Positions 57,873 through 64,000 of a stretch of DNA of 64,000 bases are shown here, one piece after another. The notes beneath the pieces were generated by a model that searched no databases, was not told where the DNA came from, and worked only from the letters and a program-made list of their open reading frames with translations. Every line of letters begins with the position of its first letter. The stretch's first letter is position 1. This DNA comes from Exophiala sp. HKRS030 (Eukaryota; Ascomycota; Eurotiomycetes; Chaetothyriales; Herpotrichiellaceae): the NCBI GenBank assembly GCA_023897205.1, contig JAHWDD010000016.1:496001-560000 (forward strand), read 5' to 3'. The translations under genes and the position numbers were made by a program.

Positions 57873-60800
57873 CTAGTCGTCAAACTCGAAAACACCTTCT
57901 CGAATTCCCCTCTCCCACGCAGCCTTGCGACGTTCTACATCCTCTGCTCTCTGGTCCTTCATCCACGCTGTGTTTCGCACATACTTCTCGCGGAATTTCT
58001 CGCTCTCCTCGATCTTACCCGGCTCATAGGTCTTGTGACCAGATTCTCCATCTGCATGTTCCCGTATCCATCCAAAATCATTGTGCAAGATGAGCTTGTA
58101 GTTGTCAGGAGTGATAAAGCCGGTCTGCTCGTCAAAATGTCTCAGGTTTCCGTAGACTTCATCGTATGCAGTCTCAATATTGGCGTTCTGAGGGGCAATA
58201 TTTCGACGTAAATATGCAGGACGCATACGTGCTTGGTCTATACCTTCAGTGGCCTCCGTCATGGTGAAAGAAGCAATGTAGTATTGCCAACGAGCCTCAG
58301 CACTGAGAAGATCGCTGTCGAAGGTGGCTTCCTCTTGTGGAAAGAGGCGGACGGTGCAAGTCTGCGAGCGAGGTGTCTGAAACAGTTAGTCACATTTGCA
58401 AGTATGAAGCCTTGTGGTGATACTTACATAGCTTATTCGATAAACCTCACCATCTTTCGAGAGGCGTTCAACCTGTTTTCGATACTGGATCTCTTGTTTG
58501 CGAGTGGTATCGGGACGTTCGCGGTCCTTCAAGAATAGATTGGTAATATCAACACTCTTGTCCTTGGCATCGCCGCCAAGAATATTCATGATGAAGCGTA
58601 GAATCGCAGCAACCAGTTTGTCCACAGTATAGAGCTGCCATCCAGTCTTGTTGTAATATCGACGAAGCGTTTCTTCGAGATGGCCCATTTCACCTTGACC
58701 AAGGATCACTTCCTCGCACATCTGCAGAATTTGAGAATAGTAACTCTTTTCACCGTCGATATGAGGAAAGAAGTACTCGGGGCCCTTATCAATCATTCGT
58801 AAATCAATAGCAGGCTTGACTCTGCCATTTACGGGTCTGTGTCTTGCAATTGCTTGCTCCACATTGGCTTCGTTCTCTTTGATCGGCAAGAGTCGGTTGT
58901 ACATCATCTCGAACAGACGGAAAAAGCAGTAAATGTTGGCATTGGCGTACAAGTTGAATGTCTCGTGTTCGTAGGGATCATCCATGGCTAGATGTCGAAC
59001 TGAAAGGTCGTTATTCGCAACATTGATCCATGGTCGGTGAACTTGCTCGACGAGGTCGGATGCTGTTGTATCCTCTTCTAGCTCCATTTCACTGCCAGCC
59101 CCTGGCATTGGAGTTGATTCTTTGCTTGCAGAGGCTACACTATCCTCCTTGCCATGCCGTCTTTCAAGTGCTTGTCGTCGAAGCCAATCGGATTTACGTC
59201 CTGATTTGCTCTTAGCAACTGGTGGGGCATCGCTTTCGTGATCATCAACGACTTCATCTTGATCTCGATTTTTCAAGGAGTCGGCATCGACTTGCTCGTG
59301 AAATTTTTCCGGGTCTAACCCAAAAAATCTTGGGATGAAGTCAGTGAACCAGGCTCGAATTTTTTCTTGCTCGGAGGGATTGAACTGTGTTCTCTCAGAC
59401 TCGAGTGATGCGAGAACAAGTCGAGTAGCATCGACGATAACGTCCGGATCGTGGAAGCTGTATTCGAGTTGGTGCTTTGAAGGGGCAATGCCATTGTCAC
59501 GATTCTTCTTGCCCTCCTCGTATTTTGCTTGAATCTCACTGGTAAGTGATTTTTGTTGGAAGTTCTTCTTATCCGAATTACGGACATGAATGCCTTGATG
59601 GTCCAAACTCTTCCAAAACTGCTTGTGAATCGAGTCGCGCCAGACCTTCTCCCACTCTCTTTGGACTTGTTTCCACTCCTCGAGCTTCTGTTTTAGACGA
59701 CTAAGAACGATAGGCAGGACAGCTGTGGGACGAAGAAACATTTCCGTCCACACTTTGTTGCCAATCTCACGCCCATAAACTTTCATGATGATTCTCTTAG
59801 GGATGGCTTCGCTGGCTCCACCCAAAGTAGGCGAGAGTGTGAAATTTGCCCTATCTGCTTCACTCATGATCCCTATCTGCTGAACAATGGGTTCCATCAA
59901 CTGTGTCGTTCGCTGGCAGGATTCGATGTGGAAGTCGTAATCGTGACGTTCTTCTTCGATTCGATGTAGAGATTCTTCGTATTGGTTCTTGCGATGAGCA
60001 ACAAAGCCAGAGTCTTCCGATGCCCATGTAGGGTGAGACGCCCAGACATCATTCAAAACTTCATAGCACATACCATCACGACCTTTGCAGGTCTTGTTCT
60101 GTTCTCGCTTTGGTAGGTGACGATAGCTGGGGCCCAATGCATGACAATGGGCGAGGTTTACCCGACCCGGATCGGGTCGTGCACGAGCTTCAACGACTTC
60201 TTCTTGCTCCTCAATATTGAGAAAGCTCTTGAACCACGTCATCAAGTCCTGATTACCACCGATGAATGAACCAACTCGGTCGACAAGTGTGTATTTGTCG
60301 ATGAGGTCCTGTGAAAATAGGTTGAGGAGTTTTAGAAATTCGGCGTAGGTGGCACGGTTTCCGATTTGCTTTTTCGCTCTTTCAAAGAAATTCATTTCTT
60401 CTTGGGTAGTTGACAAACTCGGGAAGGGGGGAAGAGGTTCCGGAAGTTGTGGTACTAGAGTTGGCGAAGTCATCACCACTTCCGCGGCTGCAGGCCGTTG
60501 ATTGCTCAGTTTAGTACGCTGGCTTGTGTCAGTCATCGTTGATTGCTAGAGTGGGAATACGTACCTTATTCACGTTGCTCACCTGCACAGGCCCTGGCCT
60601 AGAGATTTGAGCAATGTTTGATTCAACCGTGGGCAAAACAGGAGCTGGTGCTGTAAGAGTCGAGCCCGCGTGACGGCGCTTTTTATTTTCTTTGCTCGTG
60701 CTAGGGGGTCAAATTGTCCCATTGGCGGCATCTTTGAAGCAGGCCTTGGAGTTTGGGCCTGCGGAATCGCTGTAGTCGCATAGCCTGGCTCTCCACGAAC

Positions 60801-62721
60801 ATTACTAGTTTCTTCCTGTGCAATAGCACGTTGGGCTTGAGCTTTGCCAGAGGCGGCTGATTCGGGCAGGAATTGTTTGAAGTCTTCGAGAAGATCAGGC
60901 GCGGAGTGAAATAGTGTGGTGACCTGGGCGTAGACGTCCTGTATGGGTTTGGCTTCACGTTGGTAAGTCTGGAGAATCTCAAGGAATTGCTTGTAGATTT
61001 CGGGTTGTTGAGCAAATCGATTCTGCGGAAAGTTTAGCTGACAACGGCCAAGGAACAGTGAAGGGACAAACGCACCTTTATTTTATTCACGTAACTGATC
61101 GCATGGTTGAACTCGACCGGACCTCCACGCTTCAATTCACCCTGTACGCTCGTGAAACCGCCAGCCTGGGATGGACCAGGGGAACCAGCAATAGCGGGAC
61201 GCGCTGTGCCATTAGCAACAGCTGTGACCGCACTCTGAAGCTGGGATACTCCACGCTGGTCTTGTTGAGCGATGGAACCCGCCGCTTCTTCAGTAGGTCG
61301 CTCGGAAAGGCCAGTTTTGTAACCGGGAAGCTCTGCTGACCTGGTGGCGGGTGAGGTGCCAAGTGGTTGACCCCAGCCATGACGAGTCTCAAAAGCATCA
61401 TGCCTACTGGCATTCTGCGCTGCGGGTGGATTGGGCTCAACGCCTTCGAATTGAGTACGACCTCTTCTCTGAAGAGACTGCGTCATGGTCCCACTAGGAG
61501 TAGTGACTCTGATTGCATCTGGATTGTCGTCGGTTCCACATTCTATACGATATCCAGGAGGGAGGAATGTGTTGAAACCGGAGATCAAGGTGGGATGACC
61601 GTTGAAGAGATTTGAGACTCGCTCAATGACACCTGGAGTGTCGATTGCCTGACTCTTAAAGTCCTTCATGATATCCAAAAACTTGTTGTACACATCAGGC
61701 TGATCGCTGAAACGAACTTTGACTTGGTCGAGATAGCTCAAAGCGTCATTCAAGATGGGTTGTTGACCCTGGTGAGCGAGTTGAGCCGGGGCCTGCAAAG
61801 GCGAAGGATCGGGGATCATTTGCTGATTTTGATGCTGGGGGGGACCTCCCACTTGTTGATGGTATTGAGGTTGTCTCTGGGGTTCATGTTGCGGAGCCAC
61901 GGCGAAGAGATTATTTCCAGCTGGAGGAGGCCCGTTGTGTTGAGGAGCACCTCCACCGCCACCATTGGCAAGAAGGCCGTTGGGACCGTGAATTGAGTTA
62001 GGGACTTTGGAAGCCACGGGCTGATGTAGAGGGATTGCAGCATGGCTCTGAACAGGAGGACGTTGCGCATGTTGCTGCTCCCGATGCATTCGGTCGAGCT
62101 GTTCTCGTTCACGTGCCTCACGATCTCGCATCATCCTCTCCTCCTGTATTCGAAGGTGTTCGAGATTTCGCTCTCGTAGCTCTCTCTCCCGAAGTTCGAG
62201 CTCGCGCATGTCTCTGTCACGCATCTCCCTCAACTCTCGCTCACGACTGAGATACTGAGGGGAATGTTGAGGCAAAGGATGACCGAGAGGTCCCATAGGA
62301 TGAGGCTGAGACTGAGGAGGTGGTTGGGTATTGTATTGATGACTTTGTTGATGAGGAGGAGGACCTTGGGTCAGATCGGCGATGGACAGACTGTGCCCTG
62401 GTGGAGGTTGAGAGTGGTGTTGATGGTAGGGAGAGGGAGGAGGGGGAGAACGTGTTGTGACTGTGAGGGACCGTTCGGGCTATAAAATCAAGAACAAGTT
62501 AGCAAATAGGATCGAAGACACATGGCTGATGCTCGGCTTCGGGTCTGGGACCGACGGCGCGCAAAAGGTGATGTGGTTGAAGTTTTTGAGCCAAAAAGGG
62601 AGGTGATGGAGTGAAGAGCAGAAACATACCCAAAAGCACCGTAAGGTCGTCCTTGAGACTGAGGGTCACCCTGAGGAGGACCAGCAGGCCCACGCCAATG
62701 ATCAGGAGGGTTTTGGTTCAT
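57873..62721 (-). CDS. SIN3: Sin3-type transcriptional co-repressor (two frameshifts)
   Basis: Scaffold of the Sin3/Rpd3 histone deacetylase complex. Five exons: 62721-62630, 62479-61076, 61022-60565, 60518-58428 and 58376-57873. Introns are 150, 53, 46 and 51 nt. The repaired protein has 1516 residues. A Pro/Gln-rich head ([18 protein letters not shown]) and an Arg/Glu-rich helix ([20 protein letters not shown]) come first. PAH1 is near residues 270-340 ([20 protein letters not shown]), PAH2 near 487-560 ([20 protein letters not shown], spliced) and PAH3 near 700-770 ([20 protein letters not shown]). The HDAC-interaction domain follows ([38 protein letters not shown]). Frame breaks at G runs 62442-62446 and 60704-60708. 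One added base at each restores [18 protein letters not shown] and [12 protein letters not shown]. All exon phases agree with the repair. Confidence 0.95.
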
Positions 62722-63519
62722 GGCGAGGATGCTTTGAGGTTGATAGGGTGATGCAGAAGCGAGAAGGGCTGAGATGTTTGCTGGCTTGTGATCTTCCCCT
62801 CACGTGTATTTGAATGACATTACCGCACTGGCACGAAGGAACACGACCTTGGATCAGAAACGGGTTGCGACGAGGTGACTGGGCGGCGAACAAAGCGGCA
62901 AATGCCACAGCCACAAGGGTGCCGTTATAGATGATAGAAGCTGAGCAACAGATACCGGCGAGGACTGTGGAAGAAATGCGAGGAGAGAGTGTGCTCAGGG
63001 CAACAATTTCAAGGTGTGAGTGAAGTTTGGGCTTTGGTCATTATGGGTTTGATTTCTCCAAGAAACCTGGAGGAAGAGCTGCCGTGCCACCGTGACCGAG
63101 CCACCGTGCCCACGCCTGCCCTGCGTGTCCGGCGTGCCTGCCTGCGACTGCGAATCTGCGACCGACACTTGATCATCCAGTGATTTCATTGGCCAATCTG
63201 AGAATATGCCGATTGATTACTATGGGGCCTAGTCCCTTTGTGTCTCGACTAGCGATATTGTAAAGACCAGAATTTTAGCTTGCGATCTGTGGGCTTTCCA
63301 CACCTTCAATTGCATTTGCCATTGTCATACCTCAGAATTTCCCCAAGTTGAACCACTAACGTCGACTAGCTGTCTCGCGTCACCTTCCTGCTCGGGTAAG
63401 GGGATTGTTGTCATCGACTTTGCTCAGCTCTTGTCATTCAGGTCAAAGAAAGGAGCTCTGATGCATTCAATAGCAACCAGGCTTCTTCCGATCTCTTGTG
63501 CCTGGTGTAAGCTATACTT
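62722..63519. other. intergenic, Sin3 promoter and 3' side of next gene
   Basis: About 800 bp; only short frames without motifs. Confidence 0.45.
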
Positions 63520-64000
63520 TTACTTCAAGAATTTACTGGCTAGATCCAGGAGCCCACCAGCTCCTCCACCACTACCTCCTGAAGAACCACCACTTCCACC
63601 ACCCAATCCGTTCTTCATGTACATTTGGAGGGCGAATTTTGCTGCTTGATTAACCACGGATTGCTTGTCCGTTCCACTTTGGACATTGCCTTGCTCTTTT
63701 TGGCTGTCAAAGAGCTTTGATGCCTCCTTCATAGCCATAGCCATCATTTGTGATTGAGAACCACCCGAATTTCCCGAACCACCAGAACCTCCACTGAACA
63801 TCTTGAACACTTGCATTGCTGCACCTGCTCCTAAAGATGAGGCATCGTGTTGTTGGTTGTTACCTCCTTGCTGATACAACTGTTGATGGCTTTGTTGAAG
63901 CCGACTCTCGTCGACGTCATTTGCGTTCGGTTTGTTGTTTCCCAGGAAGCTAAGTGCGGTGGAGAAGAGACTGCTCTCACCCGAGCCGCTGTGTTTGAGA
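63520..64000 (-). CDS. Gly/Gln-rich DUF protein, partial (5' end beyond window)
   Basis: C-terminal part of a conserved fungal protein of the DUF7721 / 'beta-flanking' type; function is unknown. The frame is open to the right edge (LKHSGSGESSLFSTALSFLG), so the start is missing. Seen: SRLQQSHQQLYQQGGNN; ASSLGAGAAMQVFKMFSGGS; the conserved block AMKEASKLFDSQ, then GTDKQSVVNQAAKFALQMYM; and a Gly/Ser-rich stretch before the terminal LLDLASKFLK. The Gly and Gln richness suggests a largely disordered protein. The family label is from memory of the pattern and is moderate. No frameshift within the visible part. Confidence 0.7.
   Translation of the reverse strand, partial: LKHSGSGESSLFSTALSFLGNNKPNANDVDESRLQQSHQQLYQQGGNNQQHDASSLGAGAAMQVFKMFSGGSGGSGNSGGSQSQMMAMAMKEASKLFDSQKEQGNVQSGTDKQSVVNQAAKFALQMYMKNGLGGGSGGSSGGSGGGAGGLLDLASKFLK

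Overview
The window is nuclear DNA of a filamentous ascomycete (Pezizomycotina). Spliceosomal introns are mostly 46-87 nt with GT..AG ends, and a few reach 150-193 nt. It carries Pezizomycotina-type genes: a HET-domain protein, a nucleoside-phosphorylase/ankyrin protein, Rtt109, Sin3, a fungal glucosylceramide synthase and a GH17 wall glucanase with a Ser/Thr-rich linker. I cannot name a genus. I call 24 protein genes, one cut by the right edge. I recognise no rRNA, tRNA, CRISPR array or intact transposon.

Layout. 0.3-8.2 kb: a membrane-anchored Nudix hydrolase, a large NP-ULD-zinc-ribbon-ankyrin protein, and divergently from it a vacuolar transporter chaperone subunit (Vtc2/3 type). 9.6-12.3 kb: two unrecognised proteins. 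13.9-26.3 kb: housekeeping block with VPS35, a Ser/Thr-rich secreted protein, a possible PCI-type protein, a PAQR/haemolysin-III receptor, TRAPPC12, DPM1 and a Tubby/LURP-like protein. 27.7-42 kb: an MDR oxidoreductase, ceramide glucosyltransferase, a WW-domain protein, an unknown protein, the histone acetyltransferase Rtt109, a membrane aspartyl-protease-like pseudoenzyme and a coiled-coil protein. 43.3-57.9 kb: gene-poor accessory stretch holding a HET-domain gene, one orphan two-exon gene and a GH17 glucanase. 57.9-64 kb: Sin3 and the end of a Gly-rich DUF protein.

There is no operon-like organisation. Themes that recur are membrane traffic (VPS35, TRAPPC12), membrane lipid and glycan synthesis (DPM1, ceramide glucosyltransferase), chromatin (Rtt109, Sin3) and non-self recognition (HET, NP-ankyrin).

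The most important structural observation is that nine of the 24 genes are broken by a total of 18 frameshifts. Every one is repaired by adding exactly one base, nearly always a G or C inside a short G/C run. Housekeeping genes such as Sin3, VTC and Rtt109 are hit alongside accessory ones. This looks like a consensus or assembly error pattern, not real gene decay. Gene spans below therefore join the fragments, and for each gene the exon plus corrected lengths sum to a multiple of three.
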